A DNA stretch of 64,000 nucleotides from Aestuariispira insulae (GTDB lineage Bacteria; Pseudomonadota; Alphaproteobacteria; UBA8366; Aestuariispiraceae). Below are positions 54,681 to 63,101 of the stretch, piece by piece (position 1 is the stretch's first letter; each line of letters begins with the position of its first letter). The stretch is taken from positions 78,419 through 142,418 of the forward strand of contig NZ_QRDW01000009.1 of assembly GCF_003385955.1 (NCBI RefSeq), read 5' to 3'. The notes beneath the pieces were generated by a model that saw only the letters and a program-made list of their open reading frames with translations, was not told where the DNA came from and ran no database searches. The translations under genes and the position numbers were made by a program.

Positions 54681-56102
54681 TCAGGTTGGTCGGGCCAACG
54701 GCGCCCCGGCATCGCCGCTTGTCTTGTCATTAACGGTCCGGGCCATGTCAGGCTGTCTCTGTTGGCCGGTGACCTGGGCCGCGATCCCCGGCAGCAGGGA
54801 AACACCTTGTTTGGCCTTTGGCACCCGGAAACCGGGCACATGGAAGTCATCCAGCAGGTTTTCCTCGAACGGGAAGCGCGAGAGAATTTCAACACCTGTG
54901 TCAGTGATCAGGCATTGCTGCTCCAGCTTAACCCCTTCATGACCGCCATTTTCGCCGATATAGGCCTCGACACAGATGGTCATGCCGGGTTCCACCACGC
55001 CGTCATACCCGGCCGCCGGATAGTCCTTGCGATGATAGAGATAGGGATATTCACCGGTCATCCCCACCCCGTGGGAGGAAAGGTAATAACGGTTGTCGAT
55101 ATATTTTTCCGGGATCGTCCAGGCTTGTTCCGAATATTCCTGGAAGGTGAGACCGGGCTTCAGGATTGAAATATTGTGATAAACCTGCTCCAGCGCCACC
55201 TTATAGAGCGTCTTCTGGTCTTCCGACGGCCTGGCCGGCCCCACATGAAAGGTGCGGGAAAAATCGGAATAATAGCCAAAACAGCCCACTACATCCGTAT
55301 CCAACGCCACCAGGCTGTTGGCACCGATCACATGGTCTGAGCTTTCCTGGAACCAGGGATTGGTGCGCTCACCCGCGCTCAAAAGCCTGGTCTCCACATA
55401 ATCGCCATTCTGGGCAATCACCGCCTGATGAAGAATCGACCAAAGCTGGTTTTCCGTCATTCCGGGACGGATCGCATCGCGCAGCATGGAAACACCGCGT
55501 TCGGTCGCCCGCAAGGAGGCCTCAACGCATTTTATTTCTTCCGCCGACTTGATGCAGCGCGCCATCTCAACCGGTTCCTGTGCATCAACAATGCGCACGC
55601 CCAGCTCCGCCAGCGCCAGCGCGGTCCCGGCATTCATCCGTTCCAGGCCCACCGTCACCCCGGCCCCGGTCAACTCGGTGATGGTTGCCAGCATTTCCCG
55701 GGCCCAGCCCCGTTCACGCTCGGCAATCTGGGGACCGGCAGCCACGAAACTGGCGGTCATGGCGGCACGAACCTCATCCACAGTATCCAGACCAGCGGAC
55801 AGATGCTCACAGCCGGTGAATTCATAGAGAATTGTGCGGCCTTCGGTGATCAGCAGATAGCGCGACGGGGTATTGCGGGAACAAAAGACCTGCATGTTGC
55901 GGGCGTCAGAGGCATAGCGGATATTAATCGGGCAGGACAGGACGAGCGCCCCGATATCCCGTTTCTTCATCTCCCGGCGGATGCTCGCCAGGCGATATTG
56001 GCGTACCGCCTCCATATCGATATTCAGATCCACAGGCTCACGGTCCAGGAACGCCAGTCCCTTCAGGTCGCTTCGGTCCGCATGCCAGTCGAACATGGTC
56101 AT
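54681..56102 (-). CDS. M24-family protein closely resembling DMSP lyase DddP, catalytic Asp missing
   Basis: 473 residues with the pita-bread fold of M24 peptidases. The phrases PINIRYASDARNMQ, YVETRLLSAGERTNPWFQE, ALDTDVVGCFGYYSDFSRT and CVEAYIGENGG match DddP closely from memory. Metal ligands are kept (Asp268, Asp270, Asp280, His344, Glu379, Glu394), as is Tyr339, but the Asp after HGVG-x-x in DddP (Asp377 in the Ruegeria enzyme, as I recall) is Gly350 here. DMSP lyase activity is therefore doubtful; hydrolysis of another betaine or peptide is possible (creatinase and ectoine hydrolase are also M24). GGAG precedes ATG 56102. Two BCCT genes and a LysR gene flank it. Confidence 0.82.
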   Translation of the reverse strand: MTMFDWHADRSDLKGLAFLDREPVDLNIDMEAVRQYRLASIRREMKKRDIGALVLSCPINIRYASDARNMQVFCSRNTPSRYLLITEGRTILYEFTGCEHLSAGLDTVDEVRAAMTASFVAAGPQIAERERGWAREMLATITELTGAGVTVGLERMNAGTALALAELGVRIVDAQEPVEMARCIKSAEEIKCVEASLRATERGVSMLRDAIRPGMTENQLWSILHQAVIAQNGDYVETRLLSAGERTNPWFQESSDHVIGANSLVALDTDVVGCFGYYSDFSRTFHVGPARPSEDQKTLYKVALEQVYHNISILKPGLTFQEYSEQAWTIPEKYIDNRYYLSSHGVGMTGEYPYLYHRKDYPAAGYDGVVEPGMTICVEAYIGENGGHEGVKLEQQCLITDTGVEILSRFPFEENLLDDFHVPGFRVPKAKQGVSLLPGIAAQVTGQQRQPDMARTVNDKTSGDAGAPLARPT

Positions 56103-56194
56103 CAAGGTGATCTCCAACATTCCCAGAAGTAATTGAAGATCAGCCTATATCGCCGTTCAAATCGGTTAAATCCCCTGAATATTCATGAATTATG

Positions 56195-56209
56195 ATAACT
56201 ATTAGTTAT
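56195..56209. promoter_or_regulatory. 15-bp palindrome upstream of the M24 gene, likely LysR site
   Basis: ATAACTA-T-TAGTTAT overlaps the stop codon of the LysR gene and lies about 95 bp before the M24 start. It contains the T-N11-A core of LysR binding sites. The half-site TAGTTATTA recurs at 57287 in front of the second BCCT gene, so the neighbouring regulator may control both. Confidence 0.55.
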
Positions 56210-57134
56210 TAAAATTCTCATTCTGCTGCCAAAACCAGTTATAGACCAGGCGCAAATCATCCGTGAGCGGCCGTTTTTCATTAAGCGCTAGGAAGTAACC
56301 GCGGCCCGTCTGGATTGAGACATCCATCACCTTTGTCAACGAGCCTTGCTCCAGTTTGGCATCCAGAAGATAACGCGCACCAAGCGTCACCCCCTGCCCC
56401 CGTTCAGCAGCATCGATCAGCATTGTGTAATTGTTGAATTTCTTGGCAATCTGCAGCCCCTGGCAATCCTGCCCCAAGCGGGTCAGCCAGATCTTCCAGT
56501 TAATCCAGTTTGGCTCGATCCGTTCAAAATCCAACAGGTCATGACCAAACAGGATAGCCGGATCATCACCTTCAATAGGATGACGCTCCAGATAGTCCGG
56601 CGCGGCCACAGGGAACAGTTCCTCCGCAAACAGCTCAATCATCGACCAACCGATCCGGGTGCCCGGATCATAGGCCAGCGCAATATCCACATCGTCGGAA
56701 AACTGGTCGCGAGTCAGGTCCGAGGTAATAACGCGGAAACTGATCGGGTGTCCCGGATGCGCACGATAAAACTCATTAATCGCGTTTGACAGCCAGAAAT
56801 GTGAGGTTGCCGTATTGGCCGAGAGGGTCAACACCGGGCGATCCTGCTGCTTGGCTGTGATTCCTTCGACACTGTCCGCAAGATAATTGAAGGAGGCATT
56901 GACCTTTTCCTGCAATAGCTGCCCTCTGGCAGTCAGCAAGACCCGGCGCCCCGAACGCTCAAAAAGCGTAACGCCCAGATGATCCTCCAACAACATAATC
57001 TGCTTGCTGACCGCCGCCTGGGACACATGCAGCTCTTTCGCCGCGGCGGTGAAATTGCCATGACGCGCCGCAGCCTCGAACACCATCAAGCTGTTGAGCG
57101 GCGGTAGACGATGACGAAAACTCTTCATAACCAT
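56202..57134 (-). CDS. LysR-family regulator, GcvA-like
   Basis: 310 residues. Winged helix RLPPLNSLMVFEAAARHGNFTAAAKEL, SQAAVSKQIMLLEDHLGVTLFER is of the GcvA type common beside betaine and glycine catabolism genes. The effector domain has LTLSANTATSHFWLSNAINEFY and the GYFLALNEKRPLTDDL end. ATG 57134 or 57128; no strong ribosome-binding site. It sits between the M24 gene (same direction, 99 bp) and the divergent BCCT 2 gene, and is their probable regulator. A short palindrome TTATC-N6-GATAA lies just before its start. Confidence 0.92.
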   Translation of the reverse strand: MVMKSFRHRLPPLNSLMVFEAAARHGNFTAAAKELHVSQAAVSKQIMLLEDHLGVTLFERSGRRVLLTARGQLLQEKVNASFNYLADSVEGITAKQQDRPVLTLSANTATSHFWLSNAINEFYRAHPGHPISFRVITSDLTRDQFSDDVDIALAYDPGTRIGWSMIELFAEELFPVAAPDYLERHPIEGDDPAILFGHDLLDFERIEPNWINWKIWLTRLGQDCQGLQIAKKFNNYTMLIDAAERGQGVTLGARYLLDAKLEQGSLTKVMDVSIQTGRGYFLALNEKRPLTDDLRLVYNWFWQQNENFNN

Positions 57135-57286
57135 TGATTATCCAAATTGATAAGAATTCGGTGCATTGACGCAATATGCATCGCAACCATACTTTCCTGA
57201 AAACAAAAATAACAAGCCTTCACAGGCATAAATGGGGAATACCCGGTGAAAAATCCGCCGGTGATGGACGCAATACACATAAAGGA

Positions 57287-57295
57287 TAGTTATTA
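57287..57295 (+). repeat. TAGTTATTA half-site copy upstream of BCCT 2
   Basis: This 9-mer is identical to 56203-56211, the right half of the palindrome before the M24 gene. It lies about 145 bp upstream of the BCCT 2 start, where a LysR activator could bind. A 9-base match in A/T-rich sequence may be chance. Confidence 0.35.
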
Positions 57296-57439
57296 CAAAA
57301 ATCCTGATTATTGCGTTCGCCGCCATCTCTTTTGCACCCGGCAGTGCCACTTCGGTGCCCATCTGGACAAGACCGGCATGCGCCCCGACGCCCCTGGCGA
57401 CATGCCTGGAAACCATTGAACAAGAAAGGGGAACCCACT

Positions 57440-59056
57440 GTGAATCCCAAACATGTCAAAGTCGGCCTGTCGGAGCGCGGGCTTTATGCCGGCCTCAACC
57501 CGCCGGTCACCCTGGCCAGCAAAGCCGTTGTGGCTTTGCTGGTAATCTATGCCGCCGCCTTTCCCGACCATGCGGTCTCGGCCCTTGGCCAGCTGAACAG
57601 CCTGTTGCTGGCCACCTTCAACAGCTATTACATCTATGCCGTCGCGCTGTTCCTGATCTTTTGCCTGTTCTGTGCCTTGAGCCCGTTCGGCAAAATCCGG
57701 CTCGGTAAAGATGACGAGCGGCCTGAATTTTCCTTCTTTGCCTGGTTCTCGATGATGTTTTCCGCCGGCATGGGCATCGGCCTGATGTTTTATTCCATCG
57801 GCGAGCCGCTTTATCATTTCCAGACCAACCCGGAATTGATCCAGACTGGCACTGAGGGCGCCACATCAGCCGCGGTTTCAAGCGCCATGCGCTATACCTT
57901 CCTGCATTGGGGCCTGCATGCCTGGGGCGTCTATGTTGCTGCCGGTCTGGCCATGGCCTATTTCGCCTATCCCAAGGGCCTGCCGCTGACTATCCGCTCG
58001 ACCCTGTTGCCATTATTCGGCAAACGCCTCAACGGGCCTCTTGGCCATGTGGTGGATATTCTGGCCGTGGTGGCCACCACCCTTGGCATCGCCACCTCCG
58101 TCGGGGCCGGTGTGACCCAGCTGGTTTCCGGCACCGAATATATCTTTGGCATCGGCGGCCTGGTGGATGCCGAAGGCGTGCCCTCCCCTGTCGCCATCAT
58201 CACCGCCCTTCTGGTGATCATGGTACTGGCAACCATCTCCGCCGTGACCGGGGTTAAACGCGGGGTCAACTGGCTCAGCCAGATCAATATGTATCTGTCT
58301 TTCGGCCTGCTGGGTTTCTTCCTGCTTGCGGGTTCCACCGCCTACGGTTTCGGCTTATTCGGCGAAAGCCTGCTGGATTACGGTGCCAATCTGATCCCGC
58401 TTACCTTCAATGTCTGGGACGCCACCACAGATCTTGGTCAATGGCAGACGGGATGGACCATTCTTTATTGGGCTTGGTGGATTGCGTTTGCTCCTTTTGT
58501 GGGTCTGTTCCTGGCACGCATTTCCAAGGGCCGCACCATCCGTGAATTTGTCTTTGGCTGTGTCATTGTGCCTTCGCTTATGTGTTTCTTGTGGATGAGC
58601 ATGCTGGGCGGCACCGGACTGGATCTGGAACTGAATGGCCCGGCAAAAGGGGCGATCATCGCAGCTGTTGGCAGTGATATCGGATCGGTCCTATTTGTCA
58701 CCATCGGCATGCTGGACAGCGGCCTTTTGGGCGGCATTGTCTCCATCGCCTGCGGCATTTTGATCATCACTTACCTGGTGACCAGCGCCGATTCCGGTGT
58801 CCTGGTCCTGAACACCATCATGGCCGGCGGCAACAGCGAACCTGACACCCGGCACCGTATTATTTGGGGCACGATCCTGACCCTCGTTGTCGGATCCCTG
58901 CTGCTGGCAGGCGGCCTGGGCGCGATCCAGAAAGCCATGATCATTGGCGCCCTTCCCTTCAGTCTGGTCATGGTGCTGATGTGTATCTCCATGACCAAAT
59001 CGCTTTTCCAGAGCCGCCGCGAAGGGCAGAGCCCCATGGCTGTCGAAAAGGCATAA
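57440..59056 (+). CDS. BCCT-family betaine/carnitine/choline-type transporter 2
   Basis: 538 residues with about twelve membrane helices. Motifs: FSAGMGIGLMFYSIGEP, GWTILYWAWWIAFAPFVGLF, ARISKGRTIREF and TSADSGVLVLNTIM. It is clearly a paralogue of the carrier at 52565 but differs throughout, so the two may take different substrates. The start is GTG at 57440 with AAAGGGGAA six bases upstream; the open frame runs further but without a site. Divergent from the LysR regulator. A strong terminator follows the stop. Confidence 0.94.
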   Translation: MNPKHVKVGLSERGLYAGLNPPVTLASKAVVALLVIYAAAFPDHAVSALGQLNSLLLATFNSYYIYAVALFLIFCLFCALSPFGKIRLGKDDERPEFSFFAWFSMMFSAGMGIGLMFYSIGEPLYHFQTNPELIQTGTEGATSAAVSSAMRYTFLHWGLHAWGVYVAAGLAMAYFAYPKGLPLTIRSTLLPLFGKRLNGPLGHVVDILAVVATTLGIATSVGAGVTQLVSGTEYIFGIGGLVDAEGVPSPVAIITALLVIMVLATISAVTGVKRGVNWLSQINMYLSFGLLGFFLLAGSTAYGFGLFGESLLDYGANLIPLTFNVWDATTDLGQWQTGWTILYWAWWIAFAPFVGLFLARISKGRTIREFVFGCVIVPSLMCFLWMSMLGGTGLDLELNGPAKGAIIAAVGSDIGSVLFVTIGMLDSGLLGGIVSIACGILIITYLVTSADSGVLVLNTIMAGGNSEPDTRHRIIWGTILTLVVGSLLLAGGLGAIQKAMIIGALPFSLVMVLMCISMTKSLFQSRREGQSPMAVEKA

Positions 59057-59105
59057 TTTTTCTAACCCAACCCGCAGCTTCCCAAAAAAATGCGGGGCGA
59101 CCTCG

Positions 59106-59139
59106 GGGGAGCGGTTTTTTGAACTGCTCCCCTTTTTTT
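59106..59139 (+). terminator. Rho-independent terminator of BCCT 2
   Basis: GGGGAGCGGTT / AACTGCTCCCC form an 11-bp stem with one G-T pair and a five-base loop, followed by seven Ts. It begins 50 bp after the stop. Confidence 0.92.
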
Positions 59140-59383
59140 GGGGGGACAGGGTCTGATGACTAAAGCGGTCAGGGCAGTGGTCGATACCGGTTTTCCACCC
59201 TCCGGCGCGCGCATTCATGGCGTCCGGAACCGGGCCGTTACCGCCCGTCACTGAATTCCGGAAACGTCACGAATTTGGTTAAAATCAGCCTAGACGCGCG
59301 TCAGAATACATGAATTTTCCCAATATTATCAAAACCCTAACAAACCACCTCTCCAAAAGGAGAAAATTCCGACACTCCCCCGC

Positions 59384-59414
59384 TTGACCTTCCACCAGGG
59401 GGAAGCCCTATATC
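59384..59414 (+). promoter_or_regulatory. CueR/MerR-type copper promoter
   Basis: TTGACC and TATATC are separated by 19 bp, the long spacer of MerR-family promoters. The spacer and -35 overlap the dyad ACCTTCC-N7-GGAAGC, very close to CueR operators (ACCTTCC...GGAAGGT). It stands 36 bp before the first copper-operon gene, so copper(I) activation by a CueR-like regulator encoded elsewhere is inferred. The rest of the 59140-59449 gap holds nothing else recognisable. Confidence 0.85.
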
Positions 59415-59449
59415 CCTGTTGATCGACCAACTATTGGACCCTTTTTACT

Positions 59450-59785
59450 ATGAAACTATTCATGGCCATATTGCTGACATTGGGGCTCGCCGTATCCGGC
59501 GTGGCCAATGCCGCCATGACCATGGATCATAATGGGGCCGGTCCTTCTGCGCTTGCGTCTCAAGCCAGTGATACCGGCATGGCCGATCATGTGGAGGGCG
59601 ACGATCATCCCCCGGCCAGCCATCATACGGACAGCGCGGCCTGTTCCGTTTTTTGCACCGGTGTTTCCCCCATCCTCAGCAACGGATTAGCGCAACATGC
59701 ATCGCGACCACTGCGTTTCATGATTGAGGATGTCAACCGTCAGGGCCAGATGCACCTGCCACCGGAACGCCCCCCCCGCGCCTGA
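59450..59785 (+). CDS. Small exported Met/His-rich protein of the copper operon
   Basis: 111 residues with a signal peptide (about 1-21, ending ANA), then a His/Met/Asp-rich stretch (MTMDHNGAG, MADHVEGDDHPPASHH) and a Cys pair in ACSVFCTG. Soluble periplasmic. It resembles small proteins found at the head of copper-resistance operons (CopL/DUF2946-like), but no firm family match can be claimed. First gene after the CueR-type promoter; copper binding through Met/His/Cys is an inference. The following gene is 202 bp downstream. Confidence 0.72.
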   Translation: MKLFMAILLTLGLAVSGVANAAMTMDHNGAGPSALASQASDTGMADHVEGDDHPPASHHTDSAACSVFCTGVSPILSNGLAQHASRPLRFMIEDVNRQGQMHLPPERPPRA

Positions 59786-59987
59786 CAGGCCCGGCCGCAT
59801 GCAATTTGCCCTTCTGCCTCGCCAGATGGGTTCCCGCGGTCGGCTCCATAGACTGAATTTCCTTTGAATTCCCGCGGTTCGGTCCAAGGACCAACCCACA
59901 ATATGAAAAATCTATGGTTTTGCAGGTTCGGAAGCCTAGGGTCACGGTTCTTACCGGGTCCGGCCCGCCTGCGGCCCGAAAGGCACG

Positions 59988-60590
59988 ATGATGAAAAACT
60001 TCACAAACAAAACCCGCCAATCCCTCACCGCAATTGGCCTGATCATGGCACTTGGTTTGGGCACCGGCTATGCCCTCGCCTCGCCCGGCGGCAACCATAA
60101 TGACGCCATCGGCAAACCCGGCCAGGAAGCGACCGTCGACCGGGTGATCGAAATTAGCCTGGACGATAACTATTTCGACCCGGAAAGCATCGAGATCCGC
60201 TCGGGCGAAACGATCAAATTCATCCTCTCCAACCAAGGCGACGGCCTGCATGAATTTAATCTCGGCACGCCGGAGATGCATGAAGCCCATCAGGAGGAAA
60301 TGGCCGAAATGATGGAAAGCATGAATATGGACGGCATGGATCACGGATCCATGATGGGTATGGATCATGACAGTATGGGCATGAGCAATATGGACAAGGG
60401 CAACATGGAAATGGGCGGCATGGAGCATGACAGCCCCAACAGCGTCTTTGTCCAACCCGGTGAGCAGGCCGAACTGATCTGGACCTTCGGCGAGGCGGAT
60501 AACCTGGAATTCGCCTGCAATGTGCCGGGCCATTATGACAGTGGCATGGTCGGCGCCTTTAAACAGGCCGGTCCGGCAGACGCCTCCTGA
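59988..60590 (+). CDS. Met-rich periplasmic cupredoxin
   Basis: 200 residues: signal peptide (about 1-31), then a plastocyanin-like cupredoxin domain: ISLDDNYFDPESIEIRSGETIKFIL, first copper ligand His in GDGLHEFNLG, and the C-terminal loop FACNVPGHYDSGM giving Cys, His and Met for a type-1 site. Between the first His and the Cys is an insertion of about 60 residues packed with M-x-x-M and DHGSM-type repeats (MDGMDHGSMMGMDHDSMG), likely extra Cu(I) sites. Start ATG 59988 or 59991. Acts in periplasmic copper handling with CopA and CopB downstream. Confidence 0.9.
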   Translation: MMKNFTNKTRQSLTAIGLIMALGLGTGYALASPGGNHNDAIGKPGQEATVDRVIEISLDDNYFDPESIEIRSGETIKFILSNQGDGLHEFNLGTPEMHEAHQEEMAEMMESMNMDGMDHGSMMGMDHDSMGMSNMDKGNMEMGGMEHDSPNSVFVQPGEQAELIWTFGEADNLEFACNVPGHYDSGMVGAFKQAGPADAS

Positions 60591-60621
60591 TTCCGTTTCA
60601 TACAACTAAGAGCAATAGAAA

Positions 60622-62271
60622 ATGAGCTTCCTTAATCAAGCGAAGCCGGTTGCGGCTGCCCTATTTCTGGGCAGCCTCTCCCTGGCCTCCCTGTCGGCAA
60701 AGGCCGGCATTTATAACCTGACCATTGACGAGGTCATGACCGATATAGGCGGAGAGCTGCGCCCCGCCATGGGCATCAACGGGCAGATCCCGGGCCCCGA
60801 ACTGCGGTTCCGGGAAGGTGAAGAGATCACCTTGAATGTCACCAACAACCTGGAGGAAGACAGCTCAATCCATTGGCACGGGCTGATCCTGCCCTACCAG
60901 ATGGATGGCGTCCCCGGCATCAGTTTCGACGGCATTAAGCCAGGCGAGACCTTCACCTATAAATTCACCGCCAACCAAAACGGCACCTATTGGTACCACA
61001 GCCATTCCGGCCTGCAGGAACAAGCCGGGGTTTATGGCCCGCTGGTCATTGATGCCGCCAAACGTGAGCCTTTTCGGGTCGATCGGGACTATACCATCCT
61101 CCTGTCCGACTGGACCAATGAGGACCCCAATGATGTTCTGGCCAACCTGAAAAAGCAGAGCGATTATTACAATTACGGCCAGCGCACGGTTGGTGATTTC
61201 TTCGAAGATGTGGCGCAAATCGGCCTGGCCGAGACGATCAGCGACCGTGTTGCCTGGGGCAATATGCGCATGACACCGACCGATATTGCCGATGTCTCCG
61301 GCTATACCTTCCTGGTCAACGGGCGCAATCCGGATCAGAACTGGACCGGGCTGTTCAAACCAGGCGAGCGGGTGCGCCTGCGTTTCATCAACGGTTCTGC
61401 CATGAGTTATTTCGATGTCCGCATCCCGGGCCTGGAAATGACCGTGGTCCAGGCGGACGGCAATAATGTCAAACCGGTAAAAGTGGATGAGTTTCGCATC
61501 GCCGTTGCCGAAACCTATGACGTGATTGTCCGCCCCAAAGAGGATACAGCCTATCAGATCCTGGCAGAATCCATCGACCGCACCGGCTTTGCCCGCGCGA
61601 CCCTGACCGCAGAAGAAACGACAGCAACACCGGCCCTGCCCAAGCTGCGCGAGCGTCCGTTGCTGACCATGGCCGATATGGGCATGGATCACGGCGCAAT
61701 GGAGATGGACGCAAAGGGTGAAACCGGTGACATGGCCGGCATGGATCACAGCAATATGGCCGGCATGTCCGGTGACGCTATGAAAAGCGGCATTGCGCCG
61801 GAAGCCGCCAATGGCGGCAAGATCCTGGTCTATGGCGATCTGAAATCCCTGAAGGCGGTTGAGGATTACCGCGCGCCCGAACGGGAGATCGAATTGCGGC
61901 TGACCGGCAATATGGAGCGCTATTACTGGTCGATCAACGGGATCAAATATTCCGATGCAGACCCGGTGAAACTGGCCTATGGCGAGCGGGTCCGGATCAA
62001 ATTCGTCAATGAAACCATGATGAGCCACCCTATGCATCTGCACGGCATGTGGATGCAACTGGATACCGGCAAGGGCGAGTTTAACCCGCTCAAACATACG
62101 GTCAATGTGCCCCCCGGCCAGACATTGACGGTGGATGTGACCGCCGATGCGCTGGGCGAATGGGCCTTCCACTGCCATCTGCTCTATCACATGGCGACCG
62201 GCATGTTCCGCAAGGTCGTGGTGGAGGAGACCCCGGACCTCTCATCGTTGACCGCACCGGTAGGAGAGTGA
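60622..62271 (+). CDS. copA: Copper-resistance multicopper oxidase CopA/PcoA
   Basis: 549 residues, periplasmic oxidase of Cu(I). Signal peptide about 1-28 (no twin-Arg motif, unlike most CopA proteins). Copper ligands are seen in SIHWHGLILP, WYHSHSGLQEQ, SHPMHLHGMWM and FHCHLLYHMATGMF, covering the trinuclear cluster and the type-1 site. A Met/His-rich insertion (MDHGAMEMDAKG, MDHSNMAGMSGDAMK) lies about residues 350-390. It precedes copB by two bases. The absence of a Tat signal is unusual, because related oxidases fold with copper before export. Confidence 0.94.
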   Translation: MSFLNQAKPVAAALFLGSLSLASLSAKAGIYNLTIDEVMTDIGGELRPAMGINGQIPGPELRFREGEEITLNVTNNLEEDSSIHWHGLILPYQMDGVPGISFDGIKPGETFTYKFTANQNGTYWYHSHSGLQEQAGVYGPLVIDAAKREPFRVDRDYTILLSDWTNEDPNDVLANLKKQSDYYNYGQRTVGDFFEDVAQIGLAETISDRVAWGNMRMTPTDIADVSGYTFLVNGRNPDQNWTGLFKPGERVRLRFINGSAMSYFDVRIPGLEMTVVQADGNNVKPVKVDEFRIAVAETYDVIVRPKEDTAYQILAESIDRTGFARATLTAEETTATPALPKLRERPLLTMADMGMDHGAMEMDAKGETGDMAGMDHSNMAGMSGDAMKSGIAPEAANGGKILVYGDLKSLKAVEDYRAPEREIELRLTGNMERYYWSINGIKYSDADPVKLAYGERVRIKFVNETMMSHPMHLHGMWMQLDTGKGEFNPLKHTVNVPPGQTLTVDVTADALGEWAFHCHLLYHMATGMFRKVVVEETPDLSSLTAPVGE

Positions 62272-62273
62272 TC

Positions 62274-62996
62274 ATGACCATGAATGTAAAAGCAACCGGT
62301 CCGGCGACCCTGCTGTTGATGGCGGCACTCCTGACCAGCTCCGCCCGGGCGGAGGTGAGCGACAATGCCATCCATTACCTGATCCAGGCGGAAGAGTTTG
62401 AATATCGCTATGGCGAGGACCAGGACAGCCTGAATTGGGACATCCAGGGCTGGGTCGGCACGGACGAAAACAAAGCCTGGCTGAAGACCGAGGGTGAAAA
62501 GATTCTGGGCGGGGATTTGGAATCCGCACAGGCGCAATTGCTCTACAGCCGCAATATCTCCGATTTCTTCGACCTGCAGGCGGGCCTGCGCCAGGATTTC
62601 AAGCCGGAACCGGAACGCACATTCGCGGTGCTTGGTTTCCAGGGGCTGGCCCCGCAATGGTTCGAGGTTAATCTTGCCTCTTTCCTCAGTGACGATGGCG
62701 ATCTCTCGGCCAGGGTCGAGGCAGAATATGAGCTGCTGCTGACCCAGAAACTGGTGCTTCAGCCCTCTCTTGAAGTGAACGCCGCCTTCCAGGAGGTACC
62801 CAACCAGGAATTGGGCAGCGGCTTTAACGATTTGGAGCTGGGCCTGCGCCTACGCTACGAGATCGAGCGCGAGTTTGCGCCTTATGCCGGTCTCCAGTGG
62901 GAACGCAAACTGGGCGAAACCGCCGACATGGCCCGCGCCGAGGGGGAGGAGGTTTCTGCCACCGCCCTGGTGGCGGGGATCAGCTTCTGGTTCTGA
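62274..62996 (+). CDS. copB: Copper-resistance outer-membrane protein CopB/PcoB
   Basis: 240 residues: signal peptide (about 1-26, ending ARA), then a beta-barrel of the CopB family: YLIQAEEFEYRYGEDQDSLNWDIQGWVG, LLYSRNISDFFDLQAGLRQDF, and the last strand ending SFWF, with a C-terminal aromatic residue for outer-membrane insertion. The Met-rich N-terminal extension of many CopB proteins is absent. AGGAGAG precedes the ATG, two bases after copA. Acts with CopA in copper resistance. Confidence 0.92.
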   Translation: MTMNVKATGPATLLLMAALLTSSARAEVSDNAIHYLIQAEEFEYRYGEDQDSLNWDIQGWVGTDENKAWLKTEGEKILGGDLESAQAQLLYSRNISDFFDLQAGLRQDFKPEPERTFAVLGFQGLAPQWFEVNLASFLSDDGDLSARVEAEYELLLTQKLVLQPSLEVNAAFQEVPNQELGSGFNDLELGLRLRYEIEREFAPYAGLQWERKLGETADMARAEGEEVSATALVAGISFWF

Positions 62997-63008
62997 CGGA
63001 CAGAGAAT

Positions 63009-63092
63009 ATGAAGCGGTTCATCCTGGCCGGCCTGGTTTTGAGCGCTCTGCTCTCGATCCTGGCCGGCCTCGCCACCTTCACCCATCACTGA
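63009..63092 (+). CDS. Possible 27-residue membrane peptide after copB
   Basis: Reading frame of 27 residues, MKRFILAGLVLSALLSILAG..., one hydrophobic helix ending THH. It begins 12 bp after the copB stop with a weak GGA site and is followed by a 10-bp hairpin. Basic start, single helix and tail fit a small membrane peptide, but so short a frame may be chance. Confidence 0.35.
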   Translation: MKRFILAGLVLSALLSILAGLATFTHH

Positions 63093-63101
63093 TCAGCAAC
63101 A

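Noticed and set aside
54511..54942. Plus-strand frame of 143 codons before and inside the M24 gene.
   Set aside because: It overlaps the end of the conserved M24 gene in antisense, has no ribosome-binding site, and the plus-strand terminator at 54574 falls inside it.
57232..57290. GGGGAATACCCGGTGAAAAATCCGCC-like stretch resembling the core of cobalamin or FMN riboswitches upstream of BCCT 2.
   Set aside because: Neither the B12 box nor the multi-helix FMN layout follows, and a carrier of this family is not a usual target. Resemblance is limited to one short helix.
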